From: Erinaceus europaeus
Taxonomy: Eukaryota; Chordata; Mammalia; Eulipotyphla; Erinaceidae
Reading direction: 5' to 3'
NCBI RefSeq assembly: GCF_950295315.1
Contig: NC_080168.1
Location: 64,379,838-64,443,837 of the forward strand
DNA: 64,000 nucleotides
A program made the position numbers and the translations under genes. Below the pieces are notes generated by a model. The model saw only the letters and a list, made by a program, of their open reading frames with translations. It made no database searches and was not told the origin of the DNA. Below, piece by piece: positions 37,039-49,075 of this stretch; positions within the stretch are counted from its first letter, which is position 1; each line of letters begins with the position of its first letter.

Positions 37039-39451
37039 ATTTTTTAAAATTTTTTTATTTAAGAAAGGATAAATTAACAAAACCATAGGGTAGGAGGGGA
37101 ACAACTCCACACAATTCCCACCACCCAGTCTCCATATCCCACCCCCTCCCCTGATAGCTTTCCCATTCTCTATCCCTCTGGGAGCATGGACCCAGGGTCA
37201 TTGTGGGTTGCAGAAGGTGGAAGGTCTGGCTTCTGTAATTGCTTCCCCGCTGAACATGGGTGTTGACTGGTCGGTCCATACTCCCAGTCTGACTCTCTCT
37301 TTCCCTAGTAGGGTGGGTCTCTGCGGAAGCGGAGCTCCAGGACACATTGGCCGGCATCCTGATGACATCTGGAACCTGGTTACTGAAACGAGAGTTAACA
37401 TACAAAGCCAAACAAATTGTTGAGCAATCATGGACCCAAAGCTTGGACTAGTGGAAAGGAAGTGTTAGGGGGGTACTCACTGCAAACTCTAGTGTACTTC
37501 TGCTTTCAGGTATATATTTTGCAGTAGTTTATAGATACGTGTGAACATATGCTCTCTCTCACAGAAACTGCTGTATATCTAGGTTTTGGGACTTTGTTAG
37601 AAAGTGAACCACCTGGGATGGAATTAGAGTATACTATGAAAGGAAAGGTCTCACCTGAGTAATGAAGCTGAAGGGTTGTCATTCCACACGTGAAGTCTCT
37701 GGACACAGTCTTAAGTGAAGCATGTTGAGGTGGCAATCGTTGTGTTGATTAGGTTGCGATCGGCAAATGCAATATTATTTGATATGGATTGGGAGAGGCA
37801 TATGGGAAAGTGGGCCCTATCCAAGGGTTCCAGGACTGGGGGAAGTAGAGGCTCTATAGTGGAGATGTGAGGTTCCTGCTGTCTTAGGGTTCCAAAAGAC
37901 AGTGGATAGATAGTTAATGTTATCATCACATTATTTGGTAATTGGGTTAACTTTGAAAAGTCCTTTTGTTAGGGTTTGCTGTACAGTACCCAGTATCTTG
38001 TATATAGCTGTGCTATTGGTTGCTTCTAATTTACTTGGTCTAGGCTTTTGAGAGAGTCCGCATATCAAATACACAGCCTATATATTAAAAAGACTCAGTA
38101 GGTGTTTTAAAAAACTTCGAGACATACAATTAATTTTCCCCCTCTCATATTAATTAACTAGTGATTTATATGACTACATTTTACTAGGAGTGTACATAAA
38201 CACCATTCCCACCACCAAAAGACTGTGACCCATCCCTTCTACCCACTCCCACACCCCACTGGCCCAGGAAGCTGCATGTCTACCCCTCACCACAGGGTTT
38301 TTACTTTGGTGCCTTACTTACAATATGGTCAGGTCCTGCTTTTAGTTTCCCTTTCAGATCTTCTTACTCAACTTCTGTTGATGAGTGGGATCATCCCATA
38401 CTCATCTTTATCTTTCTGACTTAGCTCACTTAACATAATTCCTTCTAGCTCTGACCAAGATGGGTCAGAGAAGGTGGGTTCATTGTTCTTGATAGTTTGT
38501 TCTTGCATAGTATTCCATTGTGTATATATACCACAGCTTTCTCAGCCACACATCTGTTGTTGGGCACCTGGGTTGCTTCTAGGTTTTAGCTATTATGAAT
38601 TGTGCTGCTATGAAGATAGGAGTACACACCTCTTTTTGGTTGGGTGTTATGGAGTCCTTGGGGTATAATCCCAGGAGAGGAATTACTGGATCATATGGAA
38701 GGTCCATGTCTAGCCTTGTGAGAGTTTTCCAGACTGCTCTCCACAGAGGCTGTACCAATTTACATTCCCACCAGCAATGTAAAAGGGTTCCTCTGTCCCC
38801 ACAGCCGCTCCAGCATTTGTTGCTGCTGTCCTTTTTGATGTATGCCATTCTCACAGGAGTGAGGTGGTATCTTAGTGTTGTCTTAATTTGCATTTCTCTG
38901 ACAATCAGTGACCTAGAGCAGTTTTTCATATGTTTGTTGGCCTTTTGGATCTCCTCTGAGGTGAATGTTTTGTTCATATCCTCTGCCCATTTTTGGATGG
39001 GGTCATTTGCTTTTTTGTTGCTAAGTTTGCTGAGCTCTTTATATATTTTGGTGATTAGTTTCTTGTCTGATATATGGCATGTGAAGATCTCCTATTCTGT
39101 GAGGGGTCTCTTTGTTTGTTTAATAGTTTCTTTGGATGTGCAGAAGCTTCTCAATTTGATGTAGTCCCATTGGTTTGTTTCTGCTTTAGTCTTCCTTACA
39201 ATTGGATTTGATTCATCAAAGATATCCTTGAGGTGTAGGTGAGAAACTGTTTTACCAATGCTTTCCTCTAAGTATTTGATTGTTTCTGGTCTGACATCCA
39301 GGTCTTTGATCCATTTGGAGTTGATTTTTATTTCTGGTGAGATAAAGTGGTTCAATTTCTTTCTTTTGCATGTTACAACCCAGTTTTCCCAGCACCATTT
39401 ATTGAAGAGAGCCTCCTTCTTCCATTTAATCCTTTGGGCCCCCTTATCAAA
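37039..39451 (-). mobile_element. 5'-truncated L1: 3' UTR and C-terminal ORF2 (degraded)
   Basis: In minus orientation the element runs from a truncated ORF2 at 39451 to a 3' UTR ending in an A-rich tail at 37039. ORF2 C-terminal motifs are legible ([28 protein letters not shown]), preceded by fragments of the zinc-knuckle-adjacent region at 39092-39355. The frame is broken by stops and shifts, so it is dead. The 3' UTR of about 1.3 kb is the reference for the other L1 3' UTR fragments in this window. It has no endonuclease or reverse transcriptase core, because truncation removed them. Confidence 0.92.
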
Positions 39452-39718
39452 GATCCTTAGTGCCAGTTTTTGCGATTTACGCCTGTGTATTTAACCCACT
39501 GCGCTACCGCCCACCCCTTCTGTGCTTTTTAAAAAATCATTTTATTTAGTATTTATTGGATAGAGACAGGGAAGTCAAGAGGAGAGGGAGAGAGAAAGCA
39601 AACCTGCTTCACTACTCATGTAGCTTTACCCTCTGCAGGTGAGAAGTGGGGCCTTGAACTTGGGTCCTTGTATATGGTAACGTGTGCACTTGACCAGCTG
39701 CACCACCACTCGGTGCCT
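39452..39718 (-). mobile_element. L1 target-site duplicate (39452-39529) and class B SINE (39540-39718)
   Basis: 39452-39529 repeats 36959-37038, including the SINE head and the CCCTTCTGTGCTTT flank, at roughly 90% identity by eye. A class B SINE then follows with a ACCACCACTCGGTGCC head. Confidence 0.8.
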
Positions 39719-40030
39719 CCCCACCCCCCGGCTCTTTAAAATAATAGTGTCCAAGCAACATACAAACGCATGTTAGAAAATTGGCAAACAGAGTGAAAAT
39801 GACAGACGTAAGTGTCAGACACTGACACATTTGGGTGGCTGGAGGGTGTATCTCATGGATGTCAGAAGCTTGTGCCGACCCCTTCACATTGAGTGGAGCT
39901 GACTGGGCACAGGTGCCCTGATTCTAGCTGGCAAATTCTGGAACCCCTGGGCAGCTGGGGCAGAGCACATGTGCACTTTAAATTTGGAAGTGCTCCCACC
40001 AAATTCCTCTTGAAAAAAATGGTCTTCTGC

Positions 40031-40901
40031 AGCCTGGGAGGTAACTCAGTGGATAGAACCTTGGACTATTCACTTTATTCAATTTTTAAATATTTATTTA
40101 TTTCCTTTTGTTGCCCTTGTTTTATTGTTGTAGTTGTTACTGATGTCACCATTGTTGGATAGGACAGAGAGAAATGGAGAGAGAAGGGGAAGACAGAGAG
40201 AAGGAGAGAAAGACACCTGCAGACTTGCTTCACTACTTGTGAAGTGACTCCCCTGCAGGTGGGGAGCTGGGGGCTCAAACCGGGATCCTTAAACCATTCC
40301 TTAAGTTTTGTGCAACCTGCACTTAACCCGCTGCTCTACCGCCTGACTCCTGGGAACCTTGGACGCTTCAAACATGAGGTCCTGAGCTCCAGCCCCAGCA
40401 TCGCATGGTCTCCTGCCCACCTCCTTCTCAGAAATAGGTAAATCTTTTTTTTTTTAAAATATTTATTTATTCCCTTTTGTTGCCCTTGTTTTATTATCGT
40501 AGTTATTAGTGTTGTTATTGATGTCGTCATTGTTGGATAGGACAGAGAGAAATGGAGAAAGGAGGGGAAGACAGAGAGAGGGAGAGAAAGAGACACCTGC
40601 AGACCTGCTTCACTGCCTGTGAAGGGACTCCATTGCAGGTGGGGAGCCGGGGGATCCTTAAGATGGTCCTTGCACTTTGCACCACCTGTGCTTAACCTGC
40701 TGCGCTACTGCCTGACTCCCAGAAATCAGTAAATATATATTTTTTAGATTTTATTTATTTATTCATGAGAATTGATAGGAGAGAGAAAGAACCAGACATC
40801 ACTCTGGTACATGTGCTGCCGGGGATTGAACTCAGGACCTCATGCTTGAGAGTCTAGTCACTTAGCCGCTGCGCCACCTGCCAGACCACAAATCAATAAA
40901 T
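40031..40901. mobile_element. Nested SINE stack: class D (+) split by class A (-), then class A (-), then class D (-)
   Basis: Class D plus (40031-40066 and 40365-40442) is interrupted by a class A minus copy (40067-40353) with duplicated GAACCTTGGAC on both sides. A second class A minus copy (40444-40720) sits at its 3' end, flanked by AGAAATAGGTAAAT and AGAAATCAGTAAAT. A class D minus copy (40735-40888) follows, flanked by AAATCAGTAAAT and AAATCAATAAAT. Confidence 0.9.
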
Positions 40902-41102
40902 CTTAAACAGAAAATTGTCTGTCTGGAGATAGTTCATCTAGTGAAGGAGATCTGAGGTTCTGGACTAGAGGCCCTGCTTTCTCCACCTGGGAGCACTGTG
41001 AACAGTCCCAGGGCAGCAATCTCTCTCCCTCCCTCATTCTGAAATAATGACAAGTTGGGCCAGAGTGGTTAAATGAGCAGGCACTAGGTCCCAGGCTCAT
41101 GT

Positions 41103-41218
<116 letters not shown>

Positions 41219-41877
41219 ATTTCTTCCCCTGTGAGCGGTGTCCAAGTGTGCCAGCTCTTCTCTACATCTTGCCAGGACAAGATTTTATTATCAGTCAAGA
41301 AAAAAAATCAGTTAGTGAATTTTGCCTTTGCTGGGACTTCACTGCTCTAGGCCAAGTTTTTCCTGTAGAAACAAAGAGGGAGGGAAAGATCTCATAGTCC
41401 TGAAGCTTCTTCCCACAGTGCAGTGGGGCATACGCTGGAACCTGTCTTGTGTACCTGGCACTCTCCAGGTGAGCTCTCTCATCATCTTTTTGCTTTCGGA
41501 TCTGGCCCTAGCTGGGGCTTGTTTGCTCCTAAGTTAAAATATAAGGTAGAAACTTGTTTCCTAGTGGTGCCTGTCCTCACCGTCCGCCACAAAGCCAGTT
41601 ATATTAATTTTCCAGTTTCTAAAGAGCTTGGCCAGTCCTGCCTCAGTTAGGGAACTTGAAATCTCCGTAGCTCAGGAGCCTCCTTTAGCTACTGTCTAGA
41701 AGGACAAGTACCCTCTTCATTCTGTTTTGTTTTCTCTTAATTTTCTTGGCCTATTTTTGCACAGTTTCTCCTTTGGGTAAAATGTAAATTCAGCTTGTTA
41801 AGTCTTATTGGGACTCTGATTGCAACCTTGTTAAATATACAGGTCAATTTGAAGGAGAAGTCAGTGTTTTGCCTTTA

Positions 41878-42438
41878 TTTTATTTTTTATTATTTTTTTA
41901 ACCAGAGCACAGTTCAGCTCTGGCTTATGGTGGTGTGGGGGACTGAACCTGGGACTTTGGAGCCTCAGGCATGAGAGTCTGTTTGCATAACCATTATGCT
42001 ATCTACTACCCTCCACCCAGGAGAAGTCAGTGTTATGATGCTTCATACACCTGGAAAAAATTATTTTTTTCCTGTGTTCAGTAGGTCTTTGGGTTCTTAG
42101 CAGTTGTGTGTGTGTATTGTTGTTGTTGTTGTTTGGTTAGGATTATTTTGAGGTGTTTTCTTTCTTTCTCCCTTTCTTTTTTTTCCCTCCAGGGTTATCA
42201 CTGGCGCTTGGTACCAGCACCACAAATCCACTGCTCCTGGAGGCCATTTTTTTTTTCCATTTTATTGAGTAGGATAGAGAGAAATTGAGATGGGCAGGGA
42301 AATAGGGAGAGAGAAAGACACCTGCAGACCTGCTTCACCACTTGTGAGGTATCCTCCCTGCAAGTGGGGAACTGGTGGTGCAGGTTCCTTGTGCTTCGTA
42401 CTATCTGCGCTTCACTGGGTACACCACTGTCCAGCCCC
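41878..42438 (-). mobile_element. Class E SINE (41878-42012) and extended class B SINE (42170-42438)
   Basis: The E copy is well preserved (AGTTCAGCTCTGGCTTATGG, GAGCCTCAGGCATGAGAGTC). The B copy shows CTCCAGGGTTATCACTGGCG and ACACCACTGTCCAGCCCC. Confidence 0.8.
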
Positions 42439-42982
42439 TGAGGTGTTTTCTTTGGGAGAAAAAGCTTGATTTGTTTATTAACAGGAGAGAGAGAGAGTGC
42501 CCCTGAGCATCACTCAACCACATGTGAGGTATGTCTCTGTAGATAAGGCAGCCATGGACTGTTAAGTGTGCCCTATAGACTTGTAGGGACCATGCTCAGG
42601 TGGATTGAATATGCACTTTTTGTCAGGGTGGACTTGTAGATATTTTCTTCCAGCCTGTTGAGAGGACCAGGAGGTGAGTTTCAAGTGCACTGATATTCAT
42701 CCAGAGTGAGACCTGCTCCCAGCCACCTGTAGGCCTGTCAGTCCCTGTTCATGAGCATGACCCTCGTGCTTCCTTGGGTCCCCAGTGCTGCTCTAACCAG
42801 AAGTCTGTGCCCTTGATTGACACCTCTCTTGTCCTGTTCCTCCCCACTTCTCCCCCAGTTTGTGACCACCATTCCCTTTCTTTTTCGACTCCTCTGTGTG
42901 GAATGACCTGTGTTTGTCTTTCTCCTTCTTCACTCAGCATAATGTCTTCTTTGGGGAAGCATCTACTCATTTCCTCTGCCCT

Positions 42983-43127
42983 TTATTTATCTACTTGCTT
43001 ATGTAGGAGAGAAACAGGGAGAGAGAGAACCAGAGCATTATTCCGGCACATGAGAAGTGTGTGGCATTTTGGGACCTCACACTTCTGAGTCCAGTGCTCT
43101 GTCTACTGTGCCACCATCCCGGGCTGC
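42983..43127 (-). mobile_element. Class D SINE
   Basis: Reads AGAGAGAACCAGAGCATTAT and CTGTCTACTGTGCCACCATC. Confidence 0.7.
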
Positions 43128-43299
43128 CTCTGCCCATCTTTTAACCTGCCTTGAATACTAAGCCCTGAGAGATGCTGTTTCCTGTCAGTTGCAAAGGGGT
43201 ACCCTGTTGTTTTGTTTCTTCTTTTTGCCTTGAAAAAAATTTTTTTTTGGTTTATTGTAGTCTCTTACTTTTTTGTTGTCCCCACTTTTTCTTTCTTTT

Positions 43300-43796
43300 T
43301 TAAATATTTATTTATTCCCTTTTGTCACCCTTGTTGTTTTATTGTAGTTATTATTGTTGTTATTGATGTCGTCGTTGCTGGATAGGATAGAGAGAAATGG
43401 AGAGAGGAGGGGAAGACAGAGAGGGGGAGAGAAAGATAGACACCTGCAGACCTACTTCACCACCTGTGAAGCGACTCCCCTGCAGGTGGGAAGCTGGGGG
43501 CTCGAACCTGGATCCTTATGCCGGTCCTTGTGCTTTGCGCCACATGCGCTTAACCCGCTGCGCTACCGCCCAACTCCCTGTCCCCACTTTTTCAAAAATG
43601 CCCCTAGAGTTTGTCCTCTGGGGCTTCATACAGACGTACACAGAAAGAGACAGGGAGAGATGCCATAGCACTGCTTCATCGCCCATAATGCTTCCCTCTT
43701 TGCAGGTTCTCCCGTGTAGTGGGCAGGGGTTTGAACCCAGGTCTTTGCACATGGTAAATTGTGCTCTAGTGAATAAGCTCTATCTCAGCCCCTCCC
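43300..43796 (-). mobile_element. Class A SINE (43300-43578) and class B-like SINE (43612-43796)
   Basis: The class A copy is close to consensus (GAAGCGACTCCCCTGCAGGT, CTTAACCCGCTGCGCTACCG). The second is degraded. Confidence 0.85.
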
Positions 43797-43994
43797 CCCC
43801 AATTGCATTTAATACTGGTTTCTGTTCTTGTATTTTTGGTGTCATGTCCCCCCAAATCACTGCTGGGGCCAGTGTGGAGAAACCCACCCATGTGTATCTC
43901 CTGGAGCTCTGTGCCTCAGGCTCACACCTTTTCAGCCCACATTGAGTTTGCTTTGTATGTGCTGTACTTAGGACTCAGACTTGCTTTCTTTAAC

Positions 43995-44282
43995 TTTTTT
44001 TTTTTTTTTTTTTTTTTTTTTACTGTTAGCAGGGTATTGCTGGGGCTCAGTGCCTACACAATGAATCCACCACTCCCAGTGGCCATTTTTTTCCTTTTGT
44101 TTTTTTGATAGGGCAGAGAGGGGAGGGTGAGATAGAGAGGGAGAGAGACAGAAAGAGACACACATGAAGACCTGCCTCACTGCTGTGAAGCGTTCTTCCT
44201 ACAGGTGGGGAGTGGGATTTGAACCCGGGTGCTTGCTCATTGTAAAGCGTGTGCTCTACTGGGTGTGCCACCACCTGGCCCC
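43995..44282 (-). mobile_element. Extended class B SINE with a 24-base T run
   Basis: A long T run (the tail) is followed by GGGTATTGCTGGGGCTCAGT, AATCCACCACTCCCAGTGGC, TTTGAACCCGGGTGCTTGCT and a GTGCCACCACCTGGCCCC head. Confidence 0.85.
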
Positions 44283-44921
44283 AGCATTCTTTGCATGTGC
44301 ACACCCCATGTTTCCCAGCTCCCTGTGCTGACAGGCTCTCTGCCCCAGTGAGTGTGAGCTGGCTCCCTCCTCAGGGAGGACTTGACCATATAAGGCTGCA
44401 TTAGTCTCTGGGCTGGCAAACGCTAGAAGAAGAAGTCTCTGGGCTCTTGCTTCCATCTCACTGAGCCCTGAGCTGTGTCTGGCTTTGGGCCAGGCCCTTG
44501 CTGGATCTCAGAGTCTGAAGTTGGGATGTGTGTGCCTCCTATCTGCTCTCAGGATGGCTCTGAATACTCTGTTTGTGTTTACTGTGGCCCCAGGCACCTG
44601 TGGTATCTAAATCTGCACTGTCACAGAGCGTGGGGCTGGTCACCATGGCTTCTGGCTGTGGAGTCCTCCCTGCCGTGACAGACTCTGCCCACGGTGTTGG
44701 CATGTGAGGCCCTGAGCTTGCAGGCTGGAGGCCTCTTGATCATTCCCTCTCTGCCTCCTTCCAGTGTACTGTATGTAGGGTGTCAGATACACCCCCCTCA
44801 GGTGCTATATGCCTTGGGCTTTCTAGGGTGAGGAACCTGGAAACCCCCAGAGAGACAAGAGTGAGGACCATGTCTCCTACCTGTTGCCTATGGGGATGTC
44901 TACAGAGTCTTTGGGCCTCTT

Positions 44922-45007
44922 GGCTTCTGGTGGCATTGGGGATTGAACCTGAGAGCTCAAAACTACAGGCATGAATGTGGTTGGTGTGGCCATAATGCAG
45001 TCTCCCT
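44922..45007 (-). mobile_element. Class E SINE remnant
   Basis: Reads TGGTGGCATTGGGGATTGAA and CATAATGCAGTCTCCC. Confidence 0.5.
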
Positions 45008-45483
45008 GGGTTCTGCTTCCTGTTCTGCTGAGGTGCTCACAACCCTGACTAGAGTCTGAAGAAGCCTCCCCATCATGGGGGTACTGGGGACAGGCTTGAC
45101 CTTCGGATGTCATTTGGTCATTGGTCTGCTCCCAGGCAGAAGGGAGAACTCACTTCTGTAGCCTCCAGAATGTTCCCTCACTGCTTCAGTTTTTCCTGCC
45201 ACCTCTCTCCTCCTCCTGTCTCTGTCTCTCTCCTGCCAAGCGAAGAGCTCTGATGTGATTCCACCACTTCCAAACTAACTTTTTCATGCTCTGTATTTCA
45301 GATAGATATAGTCAGGCAGAAGTGAGCCAGCACAGCACGACACTGTTCCACCTTCCATGGAGTTCCCCTGCTGCCATCATGGTGCACCTGGGTGGTGCCA
45401 GGGCCCCAGGTACAGGCCTCATGCTCCCACCCCTCAGCTGTCTGAGCACTGACCCCCTGGCTCCCGGCCGCCATCTCTTGCAG

Positions 45484-45677
45484 GTCCAACTTCAAGCTTG
45501 TGGCCGTGAACTCTAAGCTGTATGCCATCGGGGGCCAGGCCGTGTCGAATGTGGAGTGTTACAACCCTGAGCAGGATGCCTGGAACTTCGTGGCGCCCCT
45601 GCCCAACCCCTTGGCTGAGTTCTCTGCCTGTGAGTGTCAGGGCAAGATCTACGTCATCGGGGGCTACACCACCCGAG
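45484..45677 (+). CDS. KLHL42: KLHL42 exon 2: kelch blades
   Basis: This exon of 194 bases lies between a CTCTTGCAG acceptor and a GTGAGT donor. The first base completes Arg274. The exon then reads SNFKLVAVNSKLYAIGGQAV, SNVECYNPEQDAWNFVAPLP and a FSACECQGKIYVIGGYTTR end. The two hydrophobic-GG signatures (LYAIGG, IYVIGG), each preceded by a basic or polar strand, and the YNPEQDAW motif are kelch blade hallmarks. The beta-propeller binds the substrate in CUL3-kelch adaptors. Phases 2 in and 1 out match exons 1 and 3. An 11.0 kb intron precedes it. Confidence 0.97.
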
Positions 45678-45774
45678 GTGAGTGGGAGGAGCACACCCTT
45701 GGGTGTCAGCGTCCAGAGAGGCGAGAGCCCTCTGTGCCCCCCATGAACATTTGCCATGGTTTCTTTCTTTCTTT

Positions 45775-46672
45775 TTAAGTTTTTTTTTTGTATGTGATTT
45801 AATACTGATTAATTCTATACCTTTTCCACCACCAGAGTTCTGTGTCCCCAATCTCTCCACTGGAACTGCAGTAGTTCTCCCAAGGTCATAGATATGGGCT
45901 ATTATTACTATGACTTTCTGTGTATATATATATTTAATGTTTTATTTATTTATTTGTTTCCTTTTTTGTTGTCCTTGTTTTTATCATTGGTGTGGTTATT
46001 ATTATTGTTGTTATTGATGTTGTTGTTGCTGCCAGATAGGACAGAGAGAAATGGAGAAAGGAGGGGAAGACAGAGATGGGGAGAGAAACATAGACACTTG
46101 CAGACCTGCTTCACCACTTGTGAAGTGACCTTCCCTGCAGGTAGTGAAGCCGGGGCCCCAAACTGGGATCCTTATGCTGGTCCTCGAGTTTTGAACCACA
46201 TGCACTTAACCCGCTGTACTACAGCCTGACCCCCTATGCCTATACATACATACATACATACATATATATATATCTTTTTTTTGCCCATTTTTTGCCCATG
46301 ATCTTGCCTTCTCTTCCTTTCTAAGTCACACATAAACCTATTACTACTTCTGGATATCCTTTCCTTTTTCTTATTTTTCCCCTCTTTATCTCTGGGTCCT
46401 GATTGCATTGGGGTTCAGAGCCCTCTGGTTTGCTTCCCCTAATGTTTATGTATGGACCAAAATTCTTTCCGAGTGCAGAAGGTGGGAGGTCTGGCTTCTG
46501 TAATTGCTTCTCTACTGGACATGGGTGTTGGCAGGTCCATCCCTCCAGCCTGTTTCTGTCTTTCCCTAGTAGATTCACCATGCTTTCAGTGAACCATTTG
46601 TTGAGAGAGAGAGTGAGAGGGATCAAAGCTGGGACCTCTTGCATGTAAGACCTGTACTGCCTCTCCAGCCCA
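45775..46672 (-). mobile_element. L1 3' UTR interrupted by a class A SINE
   Basis: 45775-45925 and 46270-46580 are L1 3' UTR (CCACCACCAGAGTTCTGTGT; GTGCAGAAGGTGGGAGGTCT). A class A minus SINE (about 45930-46233) and a CATA/TA microsatellite (46240-46272) interrupt it. A SINE remnant (46590-46672) follows. The element begins about 95 bases after the KLHL42 exon 2 donor. Confidence 0.8.
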
Positions 46673-46703
46673 AAATTTATTTACTCATTTCTTCCACTTT
46701 TTA

Positions 46704-47420
46704 AAGACATTTTATTTATTTATTTATTTGCTTATTTATTCATTTACTTGTGTGTTGCCTCCAGGATTATTGCTGGGACTCTAGGTGCCTACACTACGAA
46801 TTCACTATTCCTGGAGGCTATTTTTCCCATTTTGTTGCCCTTGTTTGTCGTTGTTGTTCTTATTATTGTTGTTATTCCTGTCATTGTTGGATAGGACAGA
46901 GAGAAATTGAGAGAGGAGGGAAAGACAGAGAAGGGGAAAGATAAACATCTGCAGACCTGCTTCACCGCTTGTGAAGCAATCCCCCTAGATCCTTATACCG
47001 GTCTTATACTTCATGCCATGTGCGCTTAACCAACTATGCTACCGCCCGGCCCCCAAGACATTTTATTTATTTATTCAGTAGAGAGAAAAAATGAGACAGG
47101 AAGGGAGAGTAAGATGCCTTCAGCACTGCTTCACCACTTTTGAAGCTTTCCTCTGCAGGTGGGGGCTGGTGGCTTGAACTCAGGACCTTGTGGATTGCAA
47201 TATGTGCAGTTAACTGGGTGTGCCACTGCCCAACCACCACCCACCACCACCACCACCACCATCATCATCATTTTAGATACAGGCAGAGGGGGAGAGAGAC
47301 ACTATAGCACCAATATAGACACTATAGCTTTCTTCAGTGAGGTGGGGGTCAGGCTCTAACCTGGGTCACACTCATGATAAAGCAGTATACTATCCAGGTG
47401 AGTTATTTTGCTGCTCCACT
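46704..47420 (-). mobile_element. Extended class A SINE (46725-47054) inserted in a class B SINE tail, then class C SINE
   Basis: AAGACATTTTATTTATTTATT occurs at 46704-46724 and again at 47055-47075, the duplication made by the class A insertion. The class B element continues to 47240. A CCA/ATC run (47232-47268) and a class C minus copy (47265-47420) follow. Confidence 0.85.
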
Positions 47421-48007
47421 CCCTTCTTAGTGAGAGAGAGGGGAGGGGCACAGAGTATTACTCTTAAGGGTGGTGCAGGAGGGCAGCTGTGGGCCTCAAG
47501 CCTGTAAACCTGTACTCTGCCCACTCTCAGTTACCGAGTAGGCATCAGAGCTCTGGCTCTCCCTTGAGTCTAGAACACAGACTTTTCCTGTAGGTGATGC
47601 AGAACAGCATGTCCCCTGCATCCTCATGTACCCAGGAGCATGGATGGGGTACTGGCAAGTCTGCCAGCCCTCCTGATTTTCGTGTGGGTCCACAGGACCC
47701 TGTGCTGTGACTTGGCCCTGGGTGCCTGGCTGGGGCAGCTCTAGTTCCCTGAGCCTCTGAGGATGTTCTTGTCCACTCAGCCTGGAAAGACCTGGTAAGG
47801 GGATGAGGATGGGGGTCCCAAGAGATGGAAGCCAGTCGTCTATGCTGAAGTGGCAGGGCTGAAGTGGGCTCCTCTGTGGGCTTTCCCAGTACTTTCTGTC
47901 CTTTGCATTTCAGACAGGAATCCTCATTGTCATGGGGAAAAAAAAAAAAGAAAAGAAAAAATAAAACCCAGCTAGGCATTCTAACACCTCACAAGCACTT
48001 TTCTTCC

Positions 48008-48306
48008 TATTTATTTATTATTTATTTTTGCCACAAGGGTTATCTCTGCACTCTGTGATAGCACTACTAATCCACTGCTTTTGGCAGCCATTTTTCTTTT
48101 TTTTTTTTTCTTTCAATTTTTTATTTTCATAGAATAGAGCAAAATTGCAAGGGGAGAGGTAAATAGAGAGGGAGAAAGAGAAACAGCTGCAGGCCTGCTT
48201 CACCACTTGTGTAGCTTCCCCTCTGCAAGTGGGGAGTGGTGGCTCAAATCTTGATCCTTGTGCTTGGGACTGTGTGTACTTCGCCAGGTGAGTCACCACC
48301 TGGCCC
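48008..48306 (-). mobile_element. Extended class B SINE
   Basis: Reads TTGCCACAAGGGTTATCTCT, AATCCACTGCTTTTGGCAGC and a GAGTCACCACCTGGCCC head; it ends about 320 bases before KLHL42 exon 3. Confidence 0.8.
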
Positions 48307-48623
48307 TCAAAATGTGAACTTCATATGAAAAGGTAGGTAAAAAAAATCAACAACTGTCATCTCAGACCACCCTGGTAGCATCCACTGTCCCTGGACTTTG
48401 GTCGCAGGGCATCAGCCCCCCTCTTGCTGGGCCCTGACCCTCCAGTCAGGAAACAGAGCTGCCCAGTGAGTCTGAGGCCTGCTCATGGGTGAGAGGCAAG
48501 GCTGGCCCCCCTCCCGACTCAGTTTAGCTTCTCACCTGGGTGGGGTGCTCAGTGTGGATGTGCCTGGGGGTGGGGTGGGCAGTTGAGGGTTCTGCAGCCA
48601 CAGCCCCGTGTGTCTCCCCACAG

Positions 48624-49075
48624 ACCGCAACATGCATGTGTTGCAGTACTGCCCGGTGGCTGATGCCTGGAGCCTGTTTGAGACATGCAGTGTGCACATT
48701 CGCAAGCAGCAGATGGTGTCAGTGGAGGAGACCATCTACATTGTGGGTGGTTGCCTGCACGAGCTGGGCGCCCCGCGCCGTAGCCAGAGCGAGGACATGC
48801 TGACCGTGCAGTCCTACAACACCATCACCCGCCAGTGGCTCTACCTCAAGGAGAATACATCCAAGTCGGGCCTGAACCTGACATGTGCCTTGCACAATGA
48901 TGGCATCTATATCATGAGCCGTGATGTCACACTGGCCACCAGCCTGGAGCACCGCGTCTTCCTCAAGTACAACATCTTTGCTGACAGCTGGGAGGCCTTC
49001 CGTCGCTTCCCTGCCTTCGGCCACAACCTGCTGGTGTCCTCACTCTACCTGCCCAATGCCACGCCAGACACGTGA
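48624..49075 (+). CDS. KLHL42: KLHL42 exon 3: remaining kelch blades and C-terminus
   Basis: The exon follows a TCTCCCCACAG acceptor. The first two bases complete Asp339, and the reading frame ends at TGA 49073-49075. It encodes residues 339-488: RNMHVLQYCPVADAWSLFET, IRKQQMVSVEETIYIVGGCL, SYNTITRQWLYLKENTSKSG and RVFLKYNIFADSWEAFRRFP, ending LYLPNATPDT. The IYIVGG and IYIMSR strands and the DAW/RQW/DSW tryptophans mark the last blades. Nothing is broken. Together the three exons give 1467 bases including stop, a 488-residue protein close to the human length. Confidence 0.97.

Larger units (their letters stand above)
45678..48623 (+). other. KLHL42: KLHL42 intron 2
   Basis: A 2.9 kb intron. 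The first 2 kb is almost continuous L1 3' UTR and SINE sequence; 47425-48000 and 48310-48620 are single copy with nothing I can name. Confidence 0.8.

Noticed and set aside
38579..39355. Open frames with L1 ORF2 motifs as a possible active retrotransposon protein
   Set aside because: Only the C-terminal part is present, in broken frames; the endonuclease and reverse transcriptase core are missing, so it is a dead 5'-truncated copy.
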